The notes under the pieces were generated by a model that had not been told where the DNA came from, ran no database searches, and saw nothing but the letters and a program-made list of their open reading frames with translations. Below, piece by piece: positions 30,833 through 40,291 of a stretch of 41,725 nucleotides of DNA. The translations under genes and the position numbers were made by a program. Within the stretch, counting starts at the first letter, position 1, and every line of letters begins with the position of its first letter. Source of the stretch: Streptomyces atriruber (GTDB lineage Bacteria; Actinomycetota; Actinomycetes; Streptomycetales; Streptomycetaceae); contig NZ_LIPN01000027.1 in NCBI RefSeq assembly GCF_001418325.1, forward strand, positions 1 through 41,725, in the 5' to 3' direction.

Positions 30833-33685
30833 ATGCCCTCCAACACCAACGCCTCTTCCGGTCATAAGTCCGGCAAGAAGAAGGGGCGCCGAGCCCGACT
30901 CGTCGTGATCGTCCTGGTCCTGGCCATCGTCGGAGGCATCGGCTTCGGCGCGTACTGGAGCGTCAGCACCGTGCGCGCCTCCTTCCCGCAGACCAAGGGA
31001 ACGATCAAGATCGACGGCCTGGCCGGTCCCGTCGACGTGAAGCGGGACGGGAACGGAATCCCGCAGATCTACGCCGAGTCCGACGCGGACCTCTTCATGG
31101 CCCAGGGCTTCGTCCAGGCGCAGGACCGCTTCTGGGAGATGGACGTCCGCCGTCATATGACCTCCGGGCGGCTCTCCGAGATGTTCGGGAAGAGCCAGGT
31201 CAAGACCGATGAGTTCCTGCGCACACTCGGCTGGCACCGGGTGGCGAAGAAGGAGTACGACTCCAAGCTCTCGCCGGAGACGAAGAAGTACCTCCAGGCG
31301 TACGCCAAGGGAGTCAACGCCTACCTCGCCGGCAAGGACGGCAAGGACATCTCCGTCGAGTACGCGGCGCTGGGCTTCGAGAACGACTACAAGCCGCAGG
31401 AGTGGACCCCCGTCGACTCCGTGGCCTGGCTCAAGGCCATGGCCTGGGACCTGCGCGGCAACATGCAGGACGAGATCGACCGTTCGCTGATGACGAGCCG
31501 CCTCGGCCCGTCGCAGATCAAGGACCTGTACCCCGAGTACCCGTACAAGCGGAACAAGCCCGTCGTGCGGGAGGGCGCCTACAACAGCGTCACCAAGGAG
31601 TACGACCCCGAGGCCAAGGCCACCGGCACCCAGTCCGGCGGCACGGGCACCGGCGTCGGCACCGGCGGTACGGGGACGGGCGGCACCGGCACGGGGACCG
31701 GCACCGGGACCGGCGGAACCGGCACCGGCACCGGCGGCACGGCCGGTACGGGCCTCGCGGGCGGCACGGAGGCGCCCAACGGGCTGCAGTCGCAGCTCAA
31801 CGGCCTCTCCGGAGCCCTGGACGAGGTCCCGGCCATCCTGGGCCCGAACGGCAACGGCATCGGCTCGAACTCCTGGGTCGTCTCCGGCAAGCACACGATC
31901 ACCGGCAAGCCGCTCCTCGCGAACGACCCGCACCTGGCGCCGCAGCTGCCCTCCGTCTGGTACCAGATGGGCCTGCACTGCCGGTCGGTCTCCTCGAAGT
32001 GCCAGTACGACGTCTCGGGCTACACCTTCTCCGGCATGCCGGGCGTGGTCATCGGCCACAACCAGGACATCGCCTGGGGCATGACGAACCTCGGCGCCGA
32101 CGTCACGGACCTGTACCTGGAGAAGTTCACCGGGGACGGCTACCAGTACGACGACAAGGTGCTGCCCTTCACCTCCCGCGAGGAGACCATCAAGGTCGCG
32201 GGCGGCAAGGACAAGAAGATCACGGTCCGCGAGACCAACAACGGACCGCTGATCTCCGACCGCGACGACGAACTGGTGAAGGTCGGCAAGAAGGCCGGCG
32301 TGGACACCGCGGCCCCCGACCGGGGCGACGGCTACGGAGTGGCCCTGCGCTGGACCGCGCTGACCCCCGGCAAGTCCATGGACGCCGTCTTCGAGCTCAA
32401 CAAGGCGAAGAACTTCACGGAGTTCCGCAAGGCGGCCGCTTCTTTTGAAGTGCCGTCCCAGAACCTGATCTACGCCGACACCGAGGGCAACATCGGCTAC
32501 CAGGCGCCGGGCAAGATCCCCACCCGCGGCAAGGGCGACGGCTCGCTCCCGGCCCCGGGCTGGGACCGCGCCTACCGCTGGACCGGCTACATCCCGCAGG
32601 ATGCGCTGCCCTACGAGTACAACCCGAAGCGCGGCTACATCGTCACCGCCAACCAGGCCGTGATCGACGACCGCGACCAGGCCGACTACCCGTACAAGCT
32701 CACCTCGGACTGGGGCTACGGAGCGCGCAGCCAGCGGATCGACGATCTCATCCAGTCGAAGATCAAGAACGGCGGCAAGATCTCGACCGAGGACATGCGC
32801 CTCATGCAGATCGACAACAGCAGCGAGATCGCCAAGCTGCTCGTGCCCAAGCTCCTGAAGATCGACGTCAAGGACAAGTACGTCCGCGAGGCGCAGAAGC
32901 TCCTCGAGGGCTGGGACTACACCCAGGACGCCGACTCGGCGGCCGCCGCGTACTTCAACTCTGTCTGGCGCAACATCCTCAAGCTGGCCATCGGCAACAA
33001 GCTCCCCAAGGAGCTGCGCGTCAAGGGTCAGTGCCTGAGTGTGGAGCCGGCGGGCAACACCGGCCCCGCCGACGAGGGCAAGAAGGTCCGTGAGTGCGGT
33101 GAGCGCGACGCCGACTCGGCCCAGCCGGACGGCGGCGACCGCTACTACGAGGTGATCCGCAAGATCATCGACGACGAGACCAACGACTGGTGGAAGTCGC
33201 CGGCGACCCGCACGGACGAGGAGACCAAGACCCGCGACCAGCTGTTCAAGCGGGCCCTGGAGGACGCGCGCTGGGACCTGACGGCCAAGCTCGGCAAGGA
33301 CGTCGACACCTGGAGCTGGGGCCGTCTGCACCGGCTCACGCTGAAGAACCAGACGCTCGGCACCGAGGGTCCCGGCTGGCTGCAGTTCGTGCTGAACCGC
33401 GGCCCGTGGAACCTCGGCGGCGGCGAGGCCGCGGTCAACGCGACCGGCTGGAACGCGGCGGGCGGCTACGGAGTGGTGTGGGTGCCTTCGATGCGGATGG
33501 TGGTGAACCTCAAGGACCTCGACAAGTCCAAGTGGATCAACCTCACCGGCGCTTCGGGCCACGCGTACAACGACCACTACACCGACCAGACGAACAAGTG
33601 GGCCAAGGGCGAGCTCCTGCCGTGGGCCTTCTCGGACAAGGCGGTCGAGGACAGCACGAGCGACAAGCTGGTGCTGCGCCCATGA
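30833..33685 (+). CDS. Penicillin acylase family Ntn hydrolase (membrane-anchored)
   Basis: The 950-aa precursor has a basic N-terminus, one anchor helix at ~22-43 (RLVVIVLVLAIVGGIGFGAYW), an alpha-chain region (SDADLFMAQGFVQAQDRFWEMD, typical of the family), a Gly-Thr linker (~268-313), then the autocleavage site Gly344-Ser345 (GIG|SNSWVV). The new N-terminal Ser345 is the nucleophile. Beta-chain motifs follow (LLANDPHLAPQLPSVWY; GHNQDIAWGMTNLGADVTDLY; ETNNGPLIS). Such enzymes hydrolyse amides, including beta-lactams and acyl-homoserine lactones; the substrate is not predictable. ATG at 30833 follows AAGGA by 5 bases. A long hairpin ends the unit. Confidence 0.9.
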   Translation: MPSNTNASSGHKSGKKKGRRARLVVIVLVLAIVGGIGFGAYWSVSTVRASFPQTKGTIKIDGLAGPVDVKRDGNGIPQIYAESDADLFMAQGFVQAQDRFWEMDVRRHMTSGRLSEMFGKSQVKTDEFLRTLGWHRVAKKEYDSKLSPETKKYLQAYAKGVNAYLAGKDGKDISVEYAALGFENDYKPQEWTPVDSVAWLKAMAWDLRGNMQDEIDRSLMTSRLGPSQIKDLYPEYPYKRNKPVVREGAYNSVTKEYDPEAKATGTQSGGTGTGVGTGGTGTGGTGTGTGTGTGGTGTGTGGTAGTGLAGGTEAPNGLQSQLNGLSGALDEVPAILGPNGNGIGSNSWVVSGKHTITGKPLLANDPHLAPQLPSVWYQMGLHCRSVSSKCQYDVSGYTFSGMPGVVIGHNQDIAWGMTNLGADVTDLYLEKFTGDGYQYDDKVLPFTSREETIKVAGGKDKKITVRETNNGPLISDRDDELVKVGKKAGVDTAAPDRGDGYGVALRWTALTPGKSMDAVFELNKAKNFTEFRKAAASFEVPSQNLIYADTEGNIGYQAPGKIPTRGKGDGSLPAPGWDRAYRWTGYIPQDALPYEYNPKRGYIVTANQAVIDDRDQADYPYKLTSDWGYGARSQRIDDLIQSKIKNGGKISTEDMRLMQIDNSSEIAKLLVPKLLKIDVKDKYVREAQKLLEGWDYTQDADSAAAAYFNSVWRNILKLAIGNKLPKELRVKGQCLSVEPAGNTGPADEGKKVRECGERDADSAQPDGGDRYYEVIRKIIDDETNDWWKSPATRTDEETKTRDQLFKRALEDARWDLTAKLGKDVDTWSWGRLHRLTLKNQTLGTEGPGWLQFVLNRGPWNLGGGEAAVNATGWNAAGGYGVVWVPSMRMVVNLKDLDKSKWINLTGASGHAYNDHYTDQTNKWAKGELLPWAFSDKAVEDSTSDKLVLRP
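31636..31770 (+). repeat. In-gene Gly-Thr low-complexity tract (penicillin acylase linker)
   Basis: A run of GGC/GGG and ACC/ACG codons encodes roughly 40 residues of alternating Gly and Thr, immediately before the segment leading to the autocleavage site. It probably forms the excised or flexible spacer peptide and is likely to vary in length between strains. Confidence 0.85.
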
Positions 33686-33720
33686 CGGCCGCGCACGACC
33701 CGGCCTGAACAGGCATCGGT

Positions 33721-33760
33721 CCGAAAGGGCCCTCCACGCACGCGTGGAGGGCCCTTTCGG
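33721..33760 (+). terminator. Strong terminator after the acylase gene
   Basis: CCGAAAGGGCCCTCCACGC (33721-33739) and its exact complement (33742-33760) form a 19-bp stem with a 2-nt loop, 35 bp after the stop. It also lies downstream of the convergent cyclo-ligase gene. Confidence 0.85.
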
Positions 33761-33783
33761 CATCCCGGGCTCCTCGGCGGAGG

Positions 33784-34407
33784 TCAGCGGAAGCGGCGGG
33801 CCCCCGACGGCGTCACGACGGCGTGCACGGGCCGGTCGTGCGCCTCTTCGGGGAGGTGCGCGACCACTTCGGAGTCGTACAGAAGCACCACGAGAGCGGG
33901 ATGGGCGTCCGCGCGCTCCAGCCGGGAGAGGACCCGGTCGTACGATCCGCCGCCCCGCCCGAGCCGCATCCCGCGCGCGTCCACGGCGAGACCCGGCAGC
34001 AGCACGGCGTCCGCCTCCAGGACGACGTCCGGCCCCAGGTGTGCGCCCGACGGCTCCAAGAGGTCGATTTTCCCGGGGTGTTGTACGCGGACGAGGGAGC
34101 CGGGCCCGTCGTACGCGCCCCAGTCCAGGTCGTTGTCCGCGAGCAGCACCGGCAGCAGGACGCGGGTCCCGCGCGCGTGCAGGGCGTCGAGCAGGGCGTG
34201 CGTACCGGGCTCGCTGCCCATGGAGACGTACGCGGCGACGGTCCGCGCGTCGGCGAGCTCGGGCAGGTCCAGCGCGCGGTCGGCGAGAACCGCCGTCGCC
34301 TTCCGTGCGTCATCCTCAGTCAACCCGCTTCTCACCGCGAGGAAGCCTCGCCGCAACATGCGCTTGGTTGGCTGGCCGTCGGCTTCGGTACCGCTGGTTC
34401 CGCTCAT
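33784..34407 (-). CDS. 5-formyltetrahydrofolate cyclo-ligase
   Basis: The 207-aa enzyme makes 5,10-methenyl-THF from 5-formyl-THF and ATP. Motifs: TKRMLRRGFLAVRSGLT (N-terminal Lys/Arg ATP contacts), TVAAYVSMGSEPGTHALLDALHARGTRVLLPVL, the folate site PDVVLEADAVLLPGLAVDARGMRLGRGGGSYDR (key G-x-R-L-G-x-G-G-G-x-Y-D), and VVLLYDSEVVAHLPEEAHDRPV. ATG at 34407 is chosen; the frame is open to 34464, but the added residues lack homology. It is divergent from galU (92 bp) and convergent with the acylase gene. Confidence 0.9.
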   Translation of the reverse strand: MSGTSGTEADGQPTKRMLRRGFLAVRSGLTEDDARKATAVLADRALDLPELADARTVAAYVSMGSEPGTHALLDALHARGTRVLLPVLLADNDLDWGAYDGPGSLVRVQHPGKIDLLEPSGAHLGPDVVLEADAVLLPGLAVDARGMRLGRGGGSYDRVLSRLERADAHPALVVLLYDSEVVAHLPEEAHDRPVHAVVTPSGARRFR

Positions 34408-34499
34408 GGGGATCTCACAATTCCTTCCTGGTCGGCCCATAGCCGACGAATAATCCGGACCCACAGATTCCGCACATACGCACCGGATATGGTGGCGCC

Positions 34500-35411
34500 A
34501 TGACTGAGTCTCACCCCCCCCACGCCCGGATCACCAAGGCGGTCATCCCTGCCGCAGGTCTCGGTACGCGCTTCCTGCCGGCCACGAAGGCCACGCCCAA
34601 GGAGATGCTGCCGGTCGTCGACAAGCCGGCGATCCAGTACGTGGTCGAGGAGGCCGTGTCCGCGGGTCTCGACGACGTCCTCATGATCACGGGGCGCAAC
34701 AAGCGCCCGCTGGAGGACCACTTCGACCGCAACTACGAACTCGAATCGGCCCTCCTGAAGAAGGGCGACGAGGCGCGCCTCGCCAAGGTCCAGGAGTCCA
34801 GCGACCTCGCGACGATGCACTACGTCCGCCAGGGCGACCCCAAGGGGCTCGGTCACGCCGTCCTGTGTGCCGCTCCGCACGTCGGCCACGAGCCGTTCGC
34901 CGTGCTCCTCGGCGACGACCTGATCGACCCGCGCGACCCGCTCCTCGCCCGTATGGTCGAGGTCCAGGAGCGGCACGGCGGCAGCGTCATCGCCCTCATG
35001 GAGGTGGCCCCCGAGCAGATCCACCTCTACGGCTGCGCGGCCGTCGACGCCACCGACGACGGCGACGTCGTCAAGGTCACCGACCTGGTCGAGAAGCCCG
35101 ACACCGCGGACGCCCCGTCGAACTACGCGATCATCGGCCGCTATGTCCTCGACCCCCACATCTTCGGCATACTGCGCAAGACCGAGCCGGGCCGCGGCGG
35201 CGAGATCCAGCTCACCGACGCCCTGCAGCAGCTCGCCGCCGACGAGAAGGTGGGCGGTCCGGTGCACGGCGTGGTCTTCAAGGGCCGCCGCTATGACACC
35301 GGCGACCGGGGCGACTATCTGCGTGCCATTGTCAGACTCGCGTGCGAACGTGAAGATCTGGGCCCGGACTTCCAGGCCTGGCTTCGCAGTTACGTCACCG
35401 AGGAGATGTAG
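34500..35411 (+). CDS. galU: UTP-glucose-1-phosphate uridylyltransferase
   Basis: This 303-aa enzyme makes UDP-glucose for cell-wall glycans, trehalose and other sugars. The N-terminal nucleotide-binding signature is AVIPAAGLGTRFLPATKATPKEMLPVVDKPAIQYVVEEA. Later motifs are LGDDLIDP (metal-binding), VEKPDTADAPSNYAIIGRYVL and GRRYDTGDRGDYLRA. ATG at 34500 has no Shine-Dalgarno. TATGGT (34488-34493) sits 7 bases before it, indicating a leaderless transcript. It is followed after only 4 bp by the glp/moeA start, so it is the first gene of the galU-glp-moaC-mogA-rimJ-sepX run. Confidence 0.92.
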   Translation: MTESHPPHARITKAVIPAAGLGTRFLPATKATPKEMLPVVDKPAIQYVVEEAVSAGLDDVLMITGRNKRPLEDHFDRNYELESALLKKGDEARLAKVQESSDLATMHYVRQGDPKGLGHAVLCAAPHVGHEPFAVLLGDDLIDPRDPLLARMVEVQERHGGSVIALMEVAPEQIHLYGCAAVDATDDGDVVKVTDLVEKPDTADAPSNYAIIGRYVLDPHIFGILRKTEPGRGGEIQLTDALQQLAADEKVGGPVHGVVFKGRRYDTGDRGDYLRAIVRLACEREDLGPDFQAWLRSYVTEEM

Positions 35412-35415
35412 CACT

Positions 35416-36762
35416 TTGAGCAGCAGCACGACGACACCGACCACCGGCCAGAACCCCTTCTGGTCGGTGGAAGAGCATCTGGACGACATCCTCGACGCCG
35501 TCCGCCCGCTCGAACCCATCGAGCTCCAACTCCTCGACGCCCAGGGCTGCGTCCTGGTCGAGGACGTCACGGTGCCCGTCTCGCTGCCGCCCTTCGACAA
35601 CAGCTCCATGGACGGGTACGCGGTGCGGGTCGCCGATGTCGCGGGCGTCAGCGAGGAGTTCCCCGCCGTCCTCACGGTCATCGGCGACGTGGCCGCGGGC
35701 GCGGGCGAGCAGCCCACCGTCGGCCCCGGCCAGGCCGCCCGCATCATGACCGGCGCCCCGCTGCCGCCCGGCGCCGAGGCCGTCGTCCCCGTGGAGTGGA
35801 CCGACGGAGGCCTGGGCGAGGGCCCCGTCTCCGGCATGCGCGCCCACAGCGCCGCCCCTGAGGGCGCGTCGGGCGAGGTCCGCGTGCACCGCCCGGCCGA
35901 GGCCCGCGCGCACGTGCGGGCGCGGGGCAGCGACGTCCGGGCGGGCGACCGCGCCCTGGCCGCGGGCGCCGTCCTCGGCCCCCCGCAGATCGCCCTGCTC
36001 GCCGCGATCGGCCGCGGCACGGTGAAGGTCCGCCCCCGCCCGCGCGTGGTCGTCATGTCCACCGGCAGCGAACTGATCCAGCCGGGCGAACAGTTGGCGG
36101 ACGGCCAGATCTACGACTCCAACAGCTTCGCCCTCACCGCCGCGGCCCGCGACGCCGGAGCCATCGCCTACCGCGTGGGCGCCGTCGCCGACGACGCCGA
36201 GACGCTGCGCTCCACCATCGAGGACCAGCTGATCCGCGCCGACCTGATCGTCACCACGGGCGGCGTGAGCGTGGGCGCGTACGACGTCGTGAAGGAGGCC
36301 CTGTCCGCCATCGGCGACCCGGACGAGGAGGAGGGCATCGGCGCGGGCGGCGGGGTGGAGTTCCGCAAGATCGCGATGCAGCCCGGCAAGCCCCAGGGCT
36401 TCGGCTCCATCGGCCCCGACCACACGCCGCTGCTCGCACTGCCGGGCAACCCCGTCTCCTCGTACGTCTCCTTCGAGCTCTTCGTGCGCCCCGCGATCCG
36501 CACCCTCATGGGCCTGCCCGAGGTGCACCGGCCCACCGCGCGCGCGGAGCTGCTCGCGGACAAGGCGCTCGGCTCGCCCGCGGGACGCCGTCAGTTCCTG
36601 CGCGGGAGGTACGACGCCGAGGCGGGCCGCGTGACGCCCGTCGGCGGCTCCGGCTCGCATCTGATCGCCGCTCTCGCGCACGCGGACGCGCTGATCGTCA
36701 TCCCCGAGGACACCACGTCGGTGGAGCCCGGCGCGGACGTCGAGGTGGTCCTGCTCGGCTGA
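35416..36762 (+). CDS. glp: Gephyrin-like MoeA family protein (molybdopterin molybdotransferase / Glp)
   Basis: The 448-aa protein has the full MoeA fold: FDNSSMDGYAVRV, GAPLPPGAEAVVPVEW, an MPT-binding domain with STGSELIQPGEQL, SNSFALTAAARDAGA and TTGGVSVGAYDVVKEAL, then ALPGNPVSSYVSFELFVRPAI and a C-terminal beta domain. MoeA inserts molybdate into molybdopterin. In Corynebacterium the equivalent gene between galU and rimJ encodes Glp, a gephyrin-like FtsZ partner whose membrane receptor GlpR is encoded downstream (recalled from the literature). The same order here (galU-glp-...-rimJ-sepX/glpR) supports Glp, possibly bifunctional with Moco synthesis, since moaC and mogA are neighbours. TTG start at 35416 with AGGAG upstream. 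Confidence 0.88.
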   Translation: MSSSTTTPTTGQNPFWSVEEHLDDILDAVRPLEPIELQLLDAQGCVLVEDVTVPVSLPPFDNSSMDGYAVRVADVAGVSEEFPAVLTVIGDVAAGAGEQPTVGPGQAARIMTGAPLPPGAEAVVPVEWTDGGLGEGPVSGMRAHSAAPEGASGEVRVHRPAEARAHVRARGSDVRAGDRALAAGAVLGPPQIALLAAIGRGTVKVRPRPRVVVMSTGSELIQPGEQLADGQIYDSNSFALTAAARDAGAIAYRVGAVADDAETLRSTIEDQLIRADLIVTTGGVSVGAYDVVKEALSAIGDPDEEEGIGAGGGVEFRKIAMQPGKPQGFGSIGPDHTPLLALPGNPVSSYVSFELFVRPAIRTLMGLPEVHRPTARAELLADKALGSPAGRRQFLRGRYDAEAGRVTPVGGSGSHLIAALAHADALIVIPEDTTSVEPGADVEVVLLG

Positions 36763-36846
36763 GACGGCCCCCCGCGCGGTACCGTGTCGCGCACAACAGG
36801 CCCGCGCGCCGCACCGCGCGGGGCCCGGACCGGGAGCGCCAAGCAC

Positions 36847-37371
36847 ATGACCGCGATTTCCCGGGGGGACACCCCCGGAGCCCCTGAGCAGCAGCGACTG
36901 ACCCACATCGACGAGTCGGGCGCCGCCCGCATGGTCGACGTGTCCGCCAAGGACGTCACGGCGCGCACCGCCCGCGCCAGCGGCCGCGTGCTGGTCTCGC
37001 CACGCGTGATCGAGCTGCTGCGCGGCGAGGGAGTGCCCAAGGGGGACGCCCTGGCGACCGCGCGGATCGCGGGGATCATGGGGGCCAAGCGCACCCCGGA
37101 CCTGATCCCGCTCTGCCACCCGCTGGCCGTCTCCGGAGTGAAGCTCGACCTCTCCGTGGCGGACGACGCCGTGGAGATCCTCGCCACGGTGAAGACGACC
37201 GACCGCACGGGCGTCGAGATGGAGGCCCTGACCGCGGTGAGCGTGGCGGCCCTCACGGTCGTCGACATGATCAAGGCCGTCGACAAGGGTGCCGTCATCA
37301 CGGACGTACGCGTCGAGGAGAAGACGGGCGGCAAGTCCGGGCACTGGCACCGCGAAGAGGAGCGCGCATGA
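36847..37371 (+). CDS. moaC: Cyclic pyranopterin monophosphate synthase
   Basis: The 174-aa MoaC acts with MoaA in the first step of molybdenum cofactor synthesis. The active-site sequence is intact (IAGIMGAKRTPDLIPLCHPL, then KTTDRTGVEMEALTAVSVAALTVVDMIKAVDKG, with the conserved Lys near the end: VEEKTGGKSGHW). A Thr/Ser/Pro-rich N-terminus of ~25 residues precedes LTHIDESGAARMVDVS. ATG at 36847 is preferred, with GGGAG ~11 bases upstream; the frame is open to 36784. It lies 84 bp after glp and overlaps mogA by 4 bases (ATGA), indicating translational coupling. Confidence 0.92.
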   Translation: MTAISRGDTPGAPEQQRLTHIDESGAARMVDVSAKDVTARTARASGRVLVSPRVIELLRGEGVPKGDALATARIAGIMGAKRTPDLIPLCHPLAVSGVKLDLSVADDAVEILATVKTTDRTGVEMEALTAVSVAALTVVDMIKAVDKGAVITDVRVEEKTGGKSGHWHREEERA

Positions 37372-37907
37372 GCCAGGACCCGGACGCGTCGACCGGCGGC
37401 GCGCTTCCCGCGCCGTACCGCGCGCTCGTCGTGACCGCCTCGAACCGCGCCGCCGCCGGGGTCTACGCCGACAAGGGCGGCCCGATCCTCGCCGAGGGCC
37501 TCACCGCGCTCGGCTTCGCCGTCGACGGGCCGCAGGTCGTCCCCGACGGCGACCCCGTCGAACAGGCCCTGCGCGCGGGCGCCGAGGCGGGCTACGACGT
37601 CATCCTCACCACCGGCGGCACCGGCATCTCGCCCACCGACCGCACCCCCGAGGCCACCCGCCGCGTCATCGGCCACGAAGTGCCGGGCATCGCGGAGGCG
37701 ATCCGCGCGTACGGCAGGGACAAGGTCCCCACGGCCGCGCTCTCCCGGGGACTCGCCGGAGTCGTGGGCCGGACCCTCATCGTGAACCTGCCGGGCTCCT
37801 CCGGAGGCGTACGCGACGGTCTCGCCGTTCTGGAGCCGCTGCTGAGGCACGCCGTCGACCAGCTGCGCGGCGGTGACCACCCCGGTCCGCCGGGGGGTGC
37901 GAGCTGA
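37368..37907 (+). CDS. mogA: Molybdopterin adenylyltransferase-like protein (MogA/MoaB family)
   Basis: The 179-aa protein activates molybdopterin with ATP for metal insertion. It has the N-terminal ALVVTASNRAAAGVYADKGGP, the MPT-binding signature VILTTGGTGISPTDRTPEATRRVI, a helix ending in PGIAEAIRAYG, and LSRGLAGVVGRTLIVNLPGSSGGVRDGLAVLEPLL. MogA and MoaB are hard to tell apart by sequence; the call is to the family. Its start overlaps moaC (ATGA), and its stop TGA is contained in the CTGA where rimJ appears to start. It is therefore coupled on both sides. Confidence 0.88.
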   Translation: MSQDPDASTGGALPAPYRALVVTASNRAAAGVYADKGGPILAEGLTALGFAVDGPQVVPDGDPVEQALRAGAEAGYDVILTTGGTGISPTDRTPEATRRVIGHEVPGIAEAIRAYGRDKVPTAALSRGLAGVVGRTLIVNLPGSSGGVRDGLAVLEPLLRHAVDQLRGGDHPGPPGGAS

Positions 37908-38527
37908 ACGGCTCCTCCTGGCCCGTCGAGCTGACGGACGGCGATGTCGCCCTCCGTCCCATAAAGATGCGCGACCAGCGGGCCTGGCGCGAGGTCAACC
38001 GGCGCAACCGGGACTGGCTGCGCCCCTGGGAGGCCACGATCCCGCCGCCCACCCCGAGCGGTCCGATCGTGCACCGTCCCACGTACCGGCAGATGGTCCG
38101 TCATCTGCGCGCGGAGGCCAACGCGGGCCGGATGCTGCCCTTCGTCATCGAGTACCAGGGCCGCCTCGTCGGACAGTTGACGGTCGCCGGGATCACCTGG
38201 GGCTCGATGTGCTCGGGCCACGTCGGCTACTGGGTCGACCGGTCCGTGGCGGGCCGCGGGGTCATGCCCACGGCCGTCGCGCTCGCCGTCGACCACTGCT
38301 TCCGCTCGGTGGGGCTGCACCGCATCGAGGTCTGTATTCGTCCCGAGAACGCGCCGAGCCGACGGGTCGTGGAGAAACTCGGATTCCGCGAGGAGGGGCT
38401 TCGCCCGCGGTATCTGCACATCGACGGGGCGTGGCGGGATCATCTCGTCTTCGCGCTCACGACCGAAGAGGTACCGGAAGGGTTGTTGCGCCGCTGGCAC
38501 CAGGCCCGACCTCGGAACACTGCCTAG
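37904..38527 (+). CDS. rimJ: GNAT acetyltransferase, RimJ/RimL-like; probable CTG start overlapping mogA
   Basis: The 207-aa acetyltransferase has the GNAT core: beta-1 VELTDGDVALRPIKMRDQRAW, the substrate face VNRRNRDWLRPWEAT, GQLTVAGITWGSMCSGHVGYWVDRSVAGRGVMPTAVALAVDHCF (acetyl-CoA loop R-G-V-M-P-T), HRIEVCIRPENAPSRRVVEKLGF. It likely acetylates the N-terminus of a ribosomal or other protein. The only canonical start in the frame after the stop at 37874 is ATG 37967, which removes beta-1. CTG at 37904 has GGGGGG just upstream, overlaps the mogA stop as CTGA, and restores the family N-terminus. I infer CTG initiation. Confidence 0.85.
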   Translation: MNGSSWPVELTDGDVALRPIKMRDQRAWREVNRRNRDWLRPWEATIPPPTPSGPIVHRPTYRQMVRHLRAEANAGRMLPFVIEYQGRLVGQLTVAGITWGSMCSGHVGYWVDRSVAGRGVMPTAVALAVDHCFRSVGLHRIEVCIRPENAPSRRVVEKLGFREEGLRPRYLHIDGAWRDHLVFALTTEEVPEGLLRRWHQARPRNTA

Positions 38528-38598
38528 GCCGGTTCTCGATCCACGGAAATGAAATACGTGTTCGAAATTGAGCACCGAACGACCGTCTGAGGCGCGTA

Positions 38599-38612
38599 TG
38601 AGACTTGTCTCA
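38599..38612. promoter_or_regulatory. Inverted repeat upstream of sepX
   Basis: TGAGAC-TT-GTCTCA is a perfect inverted repeat in the relatively A/T-rich 218-bp gap between rimJ and sepX. It could be an operator or a short rimJ terminator stem; no family consensus was recognised. Confidence 0.3.
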
Positions 38613-38745
38613 GGCATTAAATTCACGCTCTCGGCGGCCCGTTGATCGCACCAGTCACAAAAAAAGTTCGAGATATCAGCCAGATCGTGCGACACACCGG
38701 CCCAATTGGCAGATGGCCTCACGCAAACCCCTCTACCGTGTGAGC

Positions 38746-40026
<1,281 letters not shown>

Positions 40027-40042
40027 GGGACCGTGAGGTCTC

Positions 40043-40060
40043 CCTGGCTGACCAGCCAGG
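40043..40060 (+). terminator. Small hairpin after sepX
   Basis: CCTGGCT-GACC-AGCCAGG forms a perfect 7-bp stem 17 bp after the sepX stop and before the tRNA promoter region. Confidence 0.5.
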
Positions 40061-40111
40061 ACCGGATTTCCGAGCACCCCGATCGGGATGCTAGAGTTTC
40101 ACTCGTTGCAA

Positions 40112-40185
40112 GGGCCTGTGGCGCAGTCTGGTAGCGCACCTCGTTCGCATCGAGGGGGTCTGGGGTTCAAATCCCCACAGGTCCA
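40112..40185 (+). tRNA. tRNA-Ala (anticodon CGC)
   Basis: A 74-nt cloverleaf. Acceptor GGGCCTG/CAGGTCC, D stem GCGC/GCGC, anticodon stem CCTCG/CGAGG with loop TTCGCAT, five-base variable loop, T stem TGGGG/CCCCA with TTCAAAT, discriminator A. Anticodon CGC reads GCG (Ala). The acceptor contains the G3-U70 wobble pair, the alanine identity element, which confirms the assignment. CCA is not encoded. TAGAGT at 40092-40097 is a plausible -10 box. Confidence 0.95.
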
Positions 40186-40194
40186 CTGCACATG

Positions 40195-40229
40195 AGATCC
40201 CGTCCGGTTCACTGAACCGGGCGGGATCT
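40195..40229 (+). terminator. Terminator of tRNA-Ala
   Basis: AGATCCCGTCCGGTTCA and TGAACCGGGCGGGATCT pair over 17 positions with one T-G wobble, starting 9 bases after the tRNA and followed by TTGC. It is the likely end of the tRNA transcript. Confidence 0.75.
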
Positions 40230-40291
40230 TTGCTGTGCCCGAGCAGTCGCTCTCCATGTGTGATGTGCGCTGCTCTGGATACATTTGATCT

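Noticed and set aside
34411..34425. GGAATTGTGAGATCC (minus strand) as a Rex or CRP half-site ahead of the cyclo-ligase gene
   Set aside because: It has one half-site only and no palindrome.
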